Shown here piece after piece: positions 1-9,959 of a stretch of 64,000 nt of DNA. Both the position numbers and the translations under genes were made by a program. The number at the start of each line of letters is the position of its first letter. Positions within the stretch are counted from its first letter, which is position 1. Below the pieces are notes generated by a model. It was given only the letters and a program-made list of their open reading frames with translations. It made no database searches and was not told the origin of the DNA. The DNA is from Rubrivivax sp. (GTDB lineage Bacteria > Pseudomonadota > Gammaproteobacteria > Burkholderiales > Burkholderiaceae_C). The stretch lies in contig JALHPF010000002.1 in the NCBI GenBank assembly GCA_022842595.1, forward strand, positions 124,001 to 188,000, read 5' to 3'.

Positions 1-1
1 C

Positions 2-3000
2 CACCTGAGCCTGGTGCTGTCGGCCAGCGAACTGGCGCTGCTGCCCTTCGAGCTGGCCAAGATGCCCATCGGCCCGACCGCGTGGACCGAGAGCTGGATG
101 GTGCTGCAGTCGCGCGTGCCGGTGGTGGTGACGCGCCGTACGCGCAACGTGGCCAAGCGCGAGACCCCCTGGCTGCAGAACCCGCGCGTGCTGTTCATCA
201 GCGCCGAGACCGCGCCCGACGCCCCCGACAGCGTGCCCTTTGCCGAACACCGCCTGGAACTGATCAACGCGGTGCGCCCGTTCCTCTTCCCGGAAGACCG
301 CGAGGCCGAGGTCAGCCGCGGCGGCCAGCGCGAGCAGTTCGGCCAGTGGCTGACGATCCTGCGCAAGCCACGCTTCGACGAAGTCGTCGCCGAATGTGCG
401 CGCCACCGCTACACCTGCATCCACGTGCTGGCGCATGGCGATGTCGACGACAGCCAGGGCGACAAGAGTTTCGGCCTGCGACTGCACCCGCGCGACGGGG
501 TCATTTCCGGCGAGCGCCTGGCCAGCGCCTTCACGACCCTGCACGAAGGCCGGATCCACCGGCCCGATGTCGTCAGCCTGGCCACCTGCGACAGCGCCAA
601 CAGCGCCGCCGGCGTGATGGCTCCGGGCGCCAGCATCGCGCATGTGCTGCACCAGGCTGGCGTGCCGCTGGTGCTGGCCTCGCAGTTTCCGCTGTCCAAG
701 GCGGGCTCGGTGCTGGTGGCGCGAGACTTCTTCAGCGGCCTGCTGTGGGGCGAACACCCCTGGGTGCTGCTGCATCGGGTGCGCACCAACCTGCACGGCA
801 GCATGGGTTCGGGCGAACACGACTGGGCCAGCCTGGTGGTCTACGAGGCCCTGAACCTCGACACCTTCAAGCTCGACCAGGCCTGCTACACCCAGTGCCA
901 CCAGGCCATGCTGGCGGCCTGGATGGACGACGACGGCGTCGAAGACCGCCTGCCCGATGTCGACCTGGCCGGCGGCCCTGCGGTGCGCGACGTCGTCGGC
1001 CGCTGGAAGGCCGACCAGGTGATCCCGCGGCTGCCCGTGCAGAGCAAGTACTTCGGCATGCGGGCGCTGGCATTGCGGGCCGACGGCCAGCTGCAGAACG
1101 CCATCGACGCGCTGAATTCCGTCGACCGCCATTTCCGCCGCATCGATGCGCTGGCCGAATACGAGGCCCGTGTGGCCGCCAGCTGCCGTGAGCTGGAGGG
1201 CGCGATCCAGGACTACGAAACAGCCCTGCTGGGCTTCCTGGTCAAGGACGGACAGGGCATGAACGCGCCCTACCGGTCGCTGGTGGCGCTGCTGCGCCTG
1301 CGCACCGTACTCGGCCGTGCCAACGCCCCCGGCACCTGGGAGACGGCGCGCTTCTGGCTGCGTGCCACCCTGAGCGAGTCGCTCGACGTGGACGAACGCA
1401 TCTGGGCCTGGGCCTGCCTGACCGAGCTGTGGCTGCTGCGGACCCTGCACGACGACACCACGGAGCGCACGCTGGCCGACGAAGAAGCGCGCAAGGCGGC
1501 GGGCGAACTGACACGGCTGGACCGCGCCGGCGCTTCGCTGGCCCGGCACTGGCTGATGGTGCTGCTGAACACCTACATCCAGTTCTGGGGCGACAAGCGC
1601 TTCGAGGCGGCACTGGCCACCTTCGGCGAAGCGGTGCGGCCCTCGTTCCGGCTGGGCGCCATCAATCTGGTCGACACCGCGCGCGCCTTGCGCGACATCC
1701 TCGACCGCCAGGGCGCCCGCGAACGGGCCGTCAAGCCGCCAGCGCCCGCGCCCTTGCCGCCGGTGAAAAAGAAGACGGCGAAGGCCGCGGCTGTCGCCGA
1801 GCCGGCAGCGGCCGTGGGCTTGCTGGCCGCGCCGGCCGGGAAGCCGGGTCGAAGCACGGCGCCGAAGCAGCCGGCAGCCACCGGCGCGGCCTTCTTCCGC
1901 ATCGACATGCTGCCCGCGCGCCATGGCGACGCACTCTGGATCGAATACGGCCGCGGCCAGGCTGCACCGGCGCGGGTGCTGGTGGACTGCGGCCCGGCCG
2001 GCGCCTACAAGCAGCATCTGCGGCCGCGCATCGAGGCCCTGCCGCCAGCGCAGCGGCACTTCGAGCTGTTCATCCTGAGCCACATCGACGACGACCACAT
2101 CGGCGGTGCCATCCAGCTGCTGAAGGAAGCACGGGCCCTGGGCGTCACCTTCGGCGACATCTGGTTCAACGGCTACAAGCACCTGCCGGGCGTGCTCAAT
2201 GCCAAGCAGGGCGAGGCCTTCTCGGCCCTGATCGTCCAGCACAAGCTGAACTGGAACCAGATGGTGCGCGACTTCAAGGACGACGATGCCGACGCCGTGG
2301 CGCGCGAAGCCGACGAGCTGCCGGAATTCCGCCTGCCCGGCGGCCTGGAGCTGACCTTGCTGTCGCCGACGCCGGTGGAGCTGAGCGCCCTTCGTCGCAG
2401 CTGGGCCCGCGAGATCGAAGCCGAAGGCCTGAAGCCTGGCGAGGTGGCCACCGGCCAGCGCTTCCTGGCCCAGGTGCCCGTACCTCCGCAGGTGGACACC
2501 GTGCCGGCGCTGGCCGCCGAGCCCTTCGATTCCGACGACACCGCGGCCAACGGCAGCAGTATTGCCGTACTCGCTGAATTCGCTGGCAAGACCGTGCTGC
2601 TCGGTGCCGATGCCTTTGCACCGGTGCTCGAGCAGGCGGTGGACCTGCTCATCGCCCGCCGCAAGCTGCGCAGCGGCAGGCTGCCGCTGTCGGCCTTCAA
2701 GCTGCCGCACCATGGCAGCCAGAACAACCTGAGTCTGAGCCTGTTGCGCAAGCTGCGTTGCCAGGACTTCCTGGTGTCCACCAGCGGCGCGCGTTTCAAC
2801 CATCCGGACTCGCAGGCCATCGCCCGCGTCGTGATGCAGGGCGTCGAGCAGAAGCTGCCGGCCCGGCTGTGGTTCAACTACCGCGCCGCCGACACCCTGA
2901 ACGGGGCCTGGGACGATGCCGCGATCCGGCAGAAGTACGGCTATTCGACCGTCTACCCGGCGCAGGCCGACGAGGGCTTGCGCTACGAGGTGCCCGACCT

Positions 3001-3019
3001 GGCGGCGGTCAAGCCGTGA
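2..3019 (+). CDS. CHAT peptidase-helical repeat-MBL fold fusion protein (5' partial)
   Basis: The frame is open from the window edge, so the N-terminus is missing; about 1005 residues are visible. Counting from the GTG at 14, residues 1-290 look like a CHAT (caspase-like) domain, with the His141/Cys192 dyad in LAHGD and ATCDSAN. Residues about 290-590 are helical and TPR-like. An Ala/Pro/Lys-rich linker follows. Residues about 630-1000 form a ComEC/Rec2-type metallo-beta-lactamase fold, with HIDDDH at 690-695 and the PHHGS motif at 898-902. CHAT domains are cysteine peptidases often found in bacterial conflict and cell-death systems; MBL folds hydrolyse nucleotides or nucleic acids. The coupling suggests a protease/nuclease-type effector or sensor, which is inference. 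The 3' end overlaps the convergent DUF2235 gene by 11 bp. Confidence 0.8.
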   Translation, partial: HLSLVLSASELALLPFELAKMPIGPTAWTESWMVLQSRVPVVVTRRTRNVAKRETPWLQNPRVLFISAETAPDAPDSVPFAEHRLELINAVRPFLFPEDREAEVSRGGQREQFGQWLTILRKPRFDEVVAECARHRYTCIHVLAHGDVDDSQGDKSFGLRLHPRDGVISGERLASAFTTLHEGRIHRPDVVSLATCDSANSAAGVMAPGASIAHVLHQAGVPLVLASQFPLSKAGSVLVARDFFSGLLWGEHPWVLLHRVRTNLHGSMGSGEHDWASLVVYEALNLDTFKLDQACYTQCHQAMLAAWMDDDGVEDRLPDVDLAGGPAVRDVVGRWKADQVIPRLPVQSKYFGMRALALRADGQLQNAIDALNSVDRHFRRIDALAEYEARVAASCRELEGAIQDYETALLGFLVKDGQGMNAPYRSLVALLRLRTVLGRANAPGTWETARFWLRATLSESLDVDERIWAWACLTELWLLRTLHDDTTERTLADEEARKAAGELTRLDRAGASLARHWLMVLLNTYIQFWGDKRFEAALATFGEAVRPSFRLGAINLVDTARALRDILDRQGARERAVKPPAPAPLPPVKKKTAKAAAVAEPAAAVGLLAAPAGKPGRSTAPKQPAATGAAFFRIDMLPARHGDALWIEYGRGQAAPARVLVDCGPAGAYKQHLRPRIEALPPAQRHFELFILSHIDDDHIGGAIQLLKEARALGVTFGDIWFNGYKHLPGVLNAKQGEAFSALIVQHKLNWNQMVRDFKDDDADAVAREADELPEFRLPGGLELTLLSPTPVELSALRRSWAREIEAEGLKPGEVATGQRFLAQVPVPPQVDTVPALAAEPFDSDDTAANGSSIAVLAEFAGKTVLLGADAFAPVLEQAVDLLIARRKLRSGRLPLSAFKLPHHGSQNNLSLSLLRKLRCQDFLVSTSGARFNHPDSQAIARVVMQGVEQKLPARLWFNYRAADTLNGAWDDAAIRQKYGYSTVYPAQADEGLRYEVPDLAAVKP

Positions 3020-4127
3020 CCGGGGCCCGCTGCGGCGTCAGTTCTGCCGTGTCCACGACCGGCAGGGCGTCGATGGCCGCGGCCGGCTGGGGCGGAAGGT
3101 AGGCCGGGTAGCTGCGCGCCGGGTCGTTGTTGTCACGGCGCCTGAGCACCGAGCGATGCAGCGTCTCGGCCGCGGCTGGTTCCTGGCCGACCGGGCGAAC
3201 GGCGCGCCGGCCCAGCTGCATCAGCTGGTAGGCCGGGCCGAAGGAATCGTTCAGCGTGGAGTCGAACCGCGGCTGGAAGAAGCGCAGGTAGCTGGCGTCC
3301 AGGCACAGCCCGGCGCGGCAGGCGTGGCCGGCCATCCAGTGCAGGGCCTCGTTGGCCAGGCCGTCGGGGTCGTAGCTGCCGCCGACGTTGGAATGCACGC
3401 CGGCGAACCAGGTCTGGGCCAGGGTGCCTGTCCAGCCCGCGGGCTTGTGGAAGAGCGTGGCGCCGAAGGACTTGCGCTGTTCGTCCAGTGCCAGCGCATG
3501 CGCGGCGTAGCGGATGCTGTCGTTCAGCTCGACATCGTGGTACTTGTAGCGCTGGCTGTTGAACACCTGGCCCATCACGCCCGGCGCGCCGAGCGCGCCC
3601 ACCGTGTCCCACACGCCGATGAAGTGGATGGGTGGGCACTCGCGCGCCTTCTCGATGCGCGGCTTGCCGCGGCTGTTCACGAAGATGCCGTCCCAGGCGG
3701 GCGTGCCCTGGCGGATGTCCTGCTCGTAGCAACGGTACATCTCGGGCACGTAGTAGTCGTCGCCCTTGCGCACCAGGCCGTAGCGGTGCATGAAGCCGGC
3801 CAGGCTGCGCACCGTGAAGGCGCCACGACTGAAGCCGAACAGGTAGAGCTCGTCGCCGGGCGCGTGGTTGTAGAGGATGAAGCGGTACATCGCCCGGATG
3901 TTGTCTTCCATGCCGTGGCCGAACGCGCCGCCGCTGATCCGGTCAAGCGGCCCGCCCGTGCCGACCCCGCTGTGGTAGTAGACGACCTGGTCGATGCCGT
4001 CCTCGCTCTGCGTCCTGACGGCGCGGGCCATCTTCGTCACGTTCGTGGGCCGGCGCTTGCCCGAGCCTTCGCTGATCTGGTCCTGGCGGTTCCAGGTGCC
4101 GTCGGCACAGATGACGATGCGCTTCAT
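3009..4127 (-). CDS. DUF2235 alpha/beta-hydrolase, Tle1-like phospholipase candidate
   Basis: A 372-residue protein of the DUF2235 family, which includes type VI secretion phospholipase effectors (Tle1) and other lipases. The N-terminal ADGTWN motif is diagnostic. A GFSRG nucleophile elbow places Ser100, and Asp174 (in WDTVGALG) and His245 (in GVHSNVGG) complete a plausible triad. There is no signal peptide, as expected for a secreted effector or a cytosolic hydrolase. The start has an AGGAAG ribosome site separated from ATG by nine C residues and a G, an unusual homopolymer in that position. Its neighbours, a GH19 hydrolase and an XAC2610-like lipoprotein, favour an antibacterial role, but no VgrG, PAAR or adaptor gene is visible, so secretion is inferred. 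Confidence 0.85.
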   Translation of the reverse strand: MKRIVICADGTWNRQDQISEGSGKRRPTNVTKMARAVRTQSEDGIDQVVYYHSGVGTGGPLDRISGGAFGHGMEDNIRAMYRFILYNHAPGDELYLFGFSRGAFTVRSLAGFMHRYGLVRKGDDYYVPEMYRCYEQDIRQGTPAWDGIFVNSRGKPRIEKARECPPIHFIGVWDTVGALGAPGVMGQVFNSQRYKYHDVELNDSIRYAAHALALDEQRKSFGATLFHKPAGWTGTLAQTWFAGVHSNVGGSYDPDGLANEALHWMAGHACRAGLCLDASYLRFFQPRFDSTLNDSFGPAYQLMQLGRRAVRPVGQEPAAAETLHRSVLRRRDNNDPARSYPAYLPPQPAAAIDALPVVDTAELTPQRAPVTA

Positions 4128-4128
4128 C

Positions 4129-4182
4129 GGGGGGGGGCTTCCTGCAAAGGGGGCAAAGGGGGCAAAGGGGGGGCAAAGGGGC
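4129..4182. repeat. G9/C9 tract and 9-bp tandem repeat upstream of the DUF2235 gene
   Basis: A run of nine G residues (4129-4137) lies between the ribosome site and start codon of the minus-strand DUF2235 gene. It is followed by four imperfect copies of CAAAGGGGG (4145-4182), one carrying two extra G. Both are classic slippage-prone sequences and lie in the divergent promoter region with the GH19 gene. Confidence 0.85.
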
Positions 4183-4303
4183 TTCGGCGGCCGCGACTGT
4201 GCGCCGCGTGCGGGCTTTGCGCAACGACATTTTCACGGGGCTTTCGGGATGGTCTTTGCCGGTGAAGCGTTGGATACTGAATGCTCAAGAGGAGACATCC
4301 ACC

Positions 4304-5092
4304 ATGCCCATCACCGCATCGGTCGGCTTGAACGGCCGCAACGACCTGGCCGACGTCACCGTCGTGCAGATCCTGCTGAACCACAACCTGGCGCGCATCC
4401 CCGGGCCGCCGATCGCCCCGCTGGGCACCGACGGCCGCATCGGCCGCAAGACGCTGGACGCGCTGGCGGCCTTCGAGACCGGCGTGCTCGGACTGCCCGA
4501 GTCCGACCGCATCGTGGCGCCAGGCGACACCACCGTTGCAGCGCTGCTGCAGGGTCTGCCGCCCGGCCCGACGAAGGAGAAGCTGGCGGTGGTGCTGCCG
4601 CGTGCCGCGCAAAGCCGCATCGAGCTTTACTTCGGGCCGCTGAAGGCCACCATGATCAAGTACGGCATCACCACGCCGCTGCAGATGGCGCATTTCATCG
4701 CCCAGGTGGGGCACGAGTCGGGCTCGCTGCTGTACAACGAGGAAATCGCCAGCGGCGCCGCCTACGAAGGCCGCACCGACCTGGGCAATACCCAGCCAGG
4801 TGACGGCGTGCGCTTCAAGGGGCGTGGGCTGATCCAGCTGACCGGGCGCTTCAACTACATCGCCTTCAGCAAGTACACCGGCGTCGACTACGTGTCCAAC
4901 CCCGACCCGGTGGCCGACGACCCGATGATCTCGGCCGAAGCCGCCGGCTGGTTCTGGGTCGACCGCCGCCTGCCGCCGCTGGCCGAGCGCGACGATGTGC
5001 GTGCCGTCACCAAGCGCATCAACGGTGGCTTCAACGGCCTGGACGACCGCATGCATAACCTGTTCCGCGCCAAAGCGGTGCTCGGCCTTTGA
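4304..5092 (+). CDS. GH19 peptidoglycan/chitin hydrolase with N-terminal PG-binding-like domain
   Basis: A 262-residue protein. Residues about 1-85 resemble a peptidoglycan-binding domain (DGRIGRKTLDALAAFE). Residues about 100-262 are a GH19 lysozyme/chitinase domain with catalytic Glu138 in QVGHESGS, a second acid near 146-147, and the substrate-cleft motif GRGLIQLTGR. The ATG at 4304 was chosen because AAGAGGAGA lies 8 bases upstream; an earlier in-frame start at 4199 has no such site. There is no signal peptide or membrane segment, so it is an endolysin-like or secretion-system cargo rather than a Sec-exported enzyme. It overlaps the following lipoprotein gene by four bases, as expected for an effector and its immunity gene. 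Confidence 0.88.
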   Translation: MPITASVGLNGRNDLADVTVVQILLNHNLARIPGPPIAPLGTDGRIGRKTLDALAAFETGVLGLPESDRIVAPGDTTVAALLQGLPPGPTKEKLAVVLPRAAQSRIELYFGPLKATMIKYGITTPLQMAHFIAQVGHESGSLLYNEEIASGAAYEGRTDLGNTQPGDGVRFKGRGLIQLTGRFNYIAFSKYTGVDYVSNPDPVADDPMISAEAAGWFWVDRRLPPLAERDDVRAVTKRINGGFNGLDDRMHNLFRAKAVLGL

Positions 5093-5760
5093 AGGCAGCG
5101 GGCTGGGCTGCCGTGCTGGCTGCCGGTGCGGTGCTGGCGTTGCCGGCGTGCCGCGAAGCGCCTTCGCCCGTCACGGCCGCACAGCCGGCCATACCACCGG
5201 CTGCACCACCGGCCGCACCTCCAGCCGTATCACCGGCCTCAGTGCCAGCCTCGACGGCGGCCCCGGCAGCCACGCCGCGGGGCCATCGCGTCGACGTGCA
5301 GGGCGCGCTGCAACCCGGGGGTGCGCTCTGGCAATTCACACTGCAGGCGAGCGCGCCACCGGCCGAAACCCTCTGGCTGAACGTGCAGGCCATCGAGGTG
5401 CAACCGCCGGCCGGTGCCGGGCCGCTGCAGCGCATCGACGGGCTGGACACGCAGACGCCGATCGTTCCAGGCGTGCCCCTGCTCGAACTGCTGGACATGA
5501 ACTTCGATGGCCATGCCGACATCCGCCTGATCGAGTCGCGCTCGGCGGGTCCGAACACGCCCTTCCTGAACTGGCTGTTCGACCCTGCCAGCCGGCAGTT
5601 CGTGGCCAGCCCGGCGCTGAATGCGCTGAATGCGCCGAGCTTCGACGCGCAGAAGAAGCAGGTGGTGGACCGTTGGCGCGACGGGGCCGACCGCTACGGC
5701 ACCGACGTCTACGTCTGGCGCGATGGCCAGCTGCAAGCCAACGCGCGCAGCGCTCGCTGA
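5089..5760 (+). CDS. XAC2610-like periplasmic lipoprotein, putative immunity protein
   Basis: A 223-residue lipoprotein: hydrophobic signal with lipobox LPAC (Cys21), then a Pro/Ala-rich tether (about 25-62) and a folded domain. The motif DMNFDGHADIR at 136-146 resembles the calcium-binding-like loop of XAC2610-family proteins. In Xanthomonas, XAC2610 is the periplasmic inhibitor of XAC2609, a type IV secreted lysozyme with PG-binding and GH19 domains. Here the start is a TTG that overlaps the GH19 stop codon, so the two are translationally coupled. The immunity role is inferred from motif and context. The C-terminus ends one base before the convergent VWA gene. Confidence 0.75.
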   Translation: MKAAGWAAVLAAGAVLALPACREAPSPVTAAQPAIPPAAPPAAPPAVSPASVPASTAAPAATPRGHRVDVQGALQPGGALWQFTLQASAPPAETLWLNVQAIEVQPPAGAGPLQRIDGLDTQTPIVPGVPLLELLDMNFDGHADIRLIESRSAGPNTPFLNWLFDPASRQFVASPALNALNAPSFDAQKKQVVDRWRDGADRYGTDVYVWRDGQLQANARSAR

Positions 5761-5761
5761 A

Positions 5762-6793
5762 TCAGGCTACCCGGCCGAACCACCACAGCGACAGGCCGGC
5801 CGCCAGCGCGGCCAGCAGAGCCCCGAATGCCGCGAACACCGCAGTGATTTCGGTTTCCTTGCGTTCGACGACCATGCGCGACGACAGCGATTCGTAGACC
5901 TTCTTCAGGTCTTCGGCAGTGCCGGCGTAGAAGTACTCGCCGTGGGTCAGCACCGAGACGTTCTTCAGCGTCTCCTCGTCGAGTTTCACGCGCATGCTCC
6001 AGCCTTCGAAGCCGATGATCTCGCCGCTGGTCGTGCCGATGCCCACGGTGTAGACGCGGATGCCACGTTCGGCAGCCATCTTGGCGGCGTCCAGCGGGTC
6101 GGGGCCGGTGGTGCGCTGGCCGTCGGTGAGCATGATCACCGCCGCCGAGTTGTAGCTGCCCGCCGGCACGGGCGTGAAGACCTTGTCGTCCTTCTTGCCG
6201 ATTTCCTTGCCCGGGAAGTTGCGCTGGCCGGTGATGTTCTGGATCTCGATGCCGTGGTCCGGGAACAGCGTGGCCAGGCTCAGGATGATGCCGCTGCCGG
6301 TGGCAGTGCCGCGTTGCAGCTGGAAGCGGTCGATGGCGGCGAGCACGTCTTCACGGCTGGTGGTGGGGGCCTGGACCACGGCCGCGGTGCCGGCGAACGA
6401 GACCACACCCACCTTCACTTCGCGTGGCAGGTTCTCGACGAAAGCCTTGGCCGCCACCTGCGAAGCCACCAGCCGGTTCGGCTTGACGTCTTCGGCGCGC
6501 ATGCTGCCCGACACGTCCATCGCCAGGATGATGGTGCGTTCCGACAGCGGCAACGTGATGATGGCCGTGGGCCGCGCCACCGACAGCAGCAGTGCCGCCA
6601 GGGCCAGCAGCAGCAGCAGCGGTGGCACGTGGCGGCGCCAGCCCGGGCCCGAGCCGAGCGCCATCTTCGCGACATTGATGCTGGCCAGGCGCACAGTCGT
6701 GCGGCGCTTGCGCTTGAGGATCCAGCGGTAGGCCAGCACCAGCAGCGGCAAGGCCAGCAACAGCCACAGCATCGAGGGCCAGATGAATGTCAT
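5762..6793 (-). CDS. VWA-domain membrane protein, BatA-like
   Basis: A 343-residue inner-membrane protein. Residues about 1-80 carry the BatA-type N-terminal membrane segments. Residues about 90-290 form a von Willebrand A domain with an intact MIDAS (MDVSGSM), and a C-terminal transmembrane helix closes the protein. These proteins work with MoxR ATPases and DUF58 proteins in metal-dependent assembly or stress tolerance of envelope complexes. It is the last gene of the HtrA-MoxR-DUF58-VWA operon and its ATG overlaps the DUF58 stop by four bases. Confidence 0.88.
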   Translation of the reverse strand: MTFIWPSMLWLLLALPLLVLAYRWILKRKRRTTVRLASINVAKMALGSGPGWRRHVPPLLLLLALAALLLSVARPTAIITLPLSERTIILAMDVSGSMRAEDVKPNRLVASQVAAKAFVENLPREVKVGVVSFAGTAAVVQAPTTSREDVLAAIDRFQLQRGTATGSGIILSLATLFPDHGIEIQNITGQRNFPGKEIGKKDDKVFTPVPAGSYNSAAVIMLTDGQRTTGPDPLDAAKMAAERGIRVYTVGIGTTSGEIIGFEGWSMRVKLDEETLKNVSVLTHGEYFYAGTAEDLKKVYESLSSRMVVERKETEITAVFAAFGALLAALAAGLSLWWFGRVA

Positions 6794-7825
6794 GGTGCGG
6801 CCTCCAGGGGCGAGGTGGTGCCGATAAGCACGCCGGACGAAGCGCGGGCACGCTGCAGGTGGGCGGGGAAGCGCCGGCCACTGCGCATGCGCGCACGCTG
6901 GCGCCGCATGTCGGCATAGCGCAGCAGGGCGTCGAGCAGGTCGTCGTCGGTGGCCAGTTCCAGGATGTCGGCGCCGCTGGCCGAGAGGTCGGCAATCAGC
7001 TGCGCTTCCTGTTCTTCGGCCACGGCTGCGTAGCGCTCGCGGAAGGCCGGATCGGCGGCGTCGATGAACAGCTGTTCGCCGGTTTCGGCGTCTTCCACCG
7101 TCACCAGGCCAACGTCAGGCAAGGCCATCTCGAGCGGGTCGAACAGCCGCACCGCCACGACCTCGTGGCGCTGGGCCAGGCGGGCCAGCGGCTTCTGCCA
7201 ACCCGGCGCGCTGATGAAGTCGCTCACGACGAACACGACACCGCGGCGTTTCATCGTGCTCTCGGCCAGGGTCAGCAGGTGGGCCAGATGGGTACCGTCG
7301 GGACCGGTGCGGGCCGTCTTGGCTGCCGGGCGCGGCTGGTGCATGCGGCGCAGCAGGTTCAGCACATGGTTGCGGCTGGCGCCCGGTCGCAGCACGGCGT
7401 CGACCTGGTGGCCGAAGAACATGGCACCGACACGGTTGCCGTGGCGCGTGATCACACGTGCGAGAGTGGCCACGAAGCCGGCAGAGACATTGAGCTTGGT
7501 GACGTCACCGCTGCCAAAGTCGACACTGCCCGACAGGTCGAGCAGGAACCAGGCTGTCAGGTCGCGGTCTTCGACGAACTGGCGCACATACGGCTGCTGC
7601 AGCCGCGCAGTGACGTTCCAGTCGATGTGGCGCACGTCGTCGTGGTGCTGGTACTCACGCAGGTCGGCCAGGTCGACGCCGCTGCCGCGGAACAGCGTGC
7701 GGTAGTCACCCTGCAGCAGGCCGTCGAGCCGGCGGATGACCGTCCATTCCAGGCGCCGCAGCAGCAGCTCGGGCACCGGCACCGGTGCGCCGGCGCGGGT
7801 CTGTGGCGCTTGGCTGACGACGGCC

Positions 7826-7842
<17 letters not shown>
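6790..7842 (-). CDS. DUF58 domain protein
   Basis: A 350-residue cytosolic protein with the DUF58 signature LREYQHHDDVRHIDW near the N-terminal third and a VWA-like fold behind it (LLDLSGSV). DUF58 proteins are the standard partners of MoxR ATPases and VWA membrane proteins. It starts inside the 3' end of the MoxR gene (17-bp overlap) and overlaps the VWA gene by four bases, so the three are clearly co-translated. Confidence 0.9.
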
Positions 7843-8836
<994 letters not shown>

Positions 8837-8877
8837 GGGAGTTCCTGGAAGACTGGACAAGGCTTGGGAAGGAAGGG

Positions 8878-9822
8878 CTAGAACGGCGGCATCCCGGCGG
8901 CGGAGGCGGCGTTTTCGATGGGCACAGCAAAACCGATGCCGATGAAGGTGCGCTGGTCAGACGGGTTGAGGATGGCCGTGACCACCCCCACCACGCTGCC
9001 ATCCATGGTGACCAAGGGGCCGCCGGAGTTCCCAGGATTCGCAGCGGCGTCGAACTGGATCAGGTTGGTCAGCGTCTTTTCGCCCTCGGGCGAGCGGAAT
9101 TCGCGCTTCAGTCCCGACACGACGCCATAGCTGACCGAGGGCCCGATGCCGAAGGGGTTGCCGACGGCGATGACATGGTCGCCCGGCATCAGGTCGGCGG
9201 TAGACCGCATGGTGGCGGCCTGCAGGTCGTCGGGCAGCTTGCTGGCGCGCAGCACGGCCAGGTCGTTCTCGGGCTGGGCACCGACCAGCTGGGCGTCGCT
9301 CACGAGGCCGTTGGAAAACCGCACCCGCAGCCGCTTGGCGCCGAGCACGACATGCAGGTTGGTGAGGATGGTGCCGTTGTCGACGATGACGACACCGGTG
9401 CCGACGCTGCGGCCTTCGCTGCGGTCGGGGCCGGCGCCACTGTCCTTTTCTTCGTCGCCATCGTCGCTGTCACGCATGTAGCCGGTGACGCGCACGACGG
9501 AAGGAATGATCGCCTGGTAGGCCTTGGCCGCGGCCGAAGGCAGGGGTTCCTTTTCCAGCGATGCGCGCACCGCCGTGTCGATGTCGCCCTGCGTGATGAC
9601 GCGCTGGCCGGGCTGCCAGTGCTGCACGGCCAGCATGGCCGAAGCCGCCACCAGGCCGCCGGCCAATGCCCACAGGGCACCCCGGGTCGCACGAACCGTC
9701 GGTGCGGCGGTCGGTTCGGCCGCGGGTGGCACGGCGGGCGTTTCCGCCGCCGCGCTGGCGGGGGCCGGGGCGGCGGCCTGCGCCTGGCGCGGCGAACGGC
9801 TGTAGAGCGGGGCCTTCTTCAT
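8878..9822 (-). CDS. Membrane-anchored HtrA-like S1C serine protease without PDZ domain
   Basis: A 314-residue protein. A Pro/Ala-rich cytosolic N-terminus (1-45) precedes one transmembrane helix (about 48-66) and a trypsin-like periplasmic domain. The triad is intact: His157 (TNLHVV), Asp187 (ENDLAV) and Ser266 (GNSGGPL). An acidic insertion (DSDDGDEEKDSG) lies ahead of the catalytic core. DegP/DegS relatives carry one or two PDZ domains; this protein stops right after the protease domain, so it lacks substrate gating by PDZ. It lies 41 bp upstream of the MoxR gene on the same strand, which suggests function in the same envelope quality-control unit. Confidence 0.88.
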   Translation of the reverse strand: MKKAPLYSRSPRQAQAAAPAPASAAAETPAVPPAAEPTAAPTVRATRGALWALAGGLVAASAMLAVQHWQPGQRVITQGDIDTAVRASLEKEPLPSAAAKAYQAIIPSVVRVTGYMRDSDDGDEEKDSGAGPDRSEGRSVGTGVVIVDNGTILTNLHVVLGAKRLRVRFSNGLVSDAQLVGAQPENDLAVLRASKLPDDLQAATMRSTADLMPGDHVIAVGNPFGIGPSVSYGVVSGLKREFRSPEGEKTLTNLIQFDAAANPGNSGGPLVTMDGSVVGVVTAILNPSDQRTFIGIGFAVPIENAASAAGMPPF

Positions 9823-9959
9823 GCGGTGCGGCGGGGCGGGCCCCGTTCAGGAATCGAACGCAGAATGACAGTATCACGTTGCTCCGGCTGGCGCATGCCC
9901 GGACCCGGAGCAACCACCCCAGGCCCGGGCCCAGACCGGGAGTGGGGGATGATCAACAG

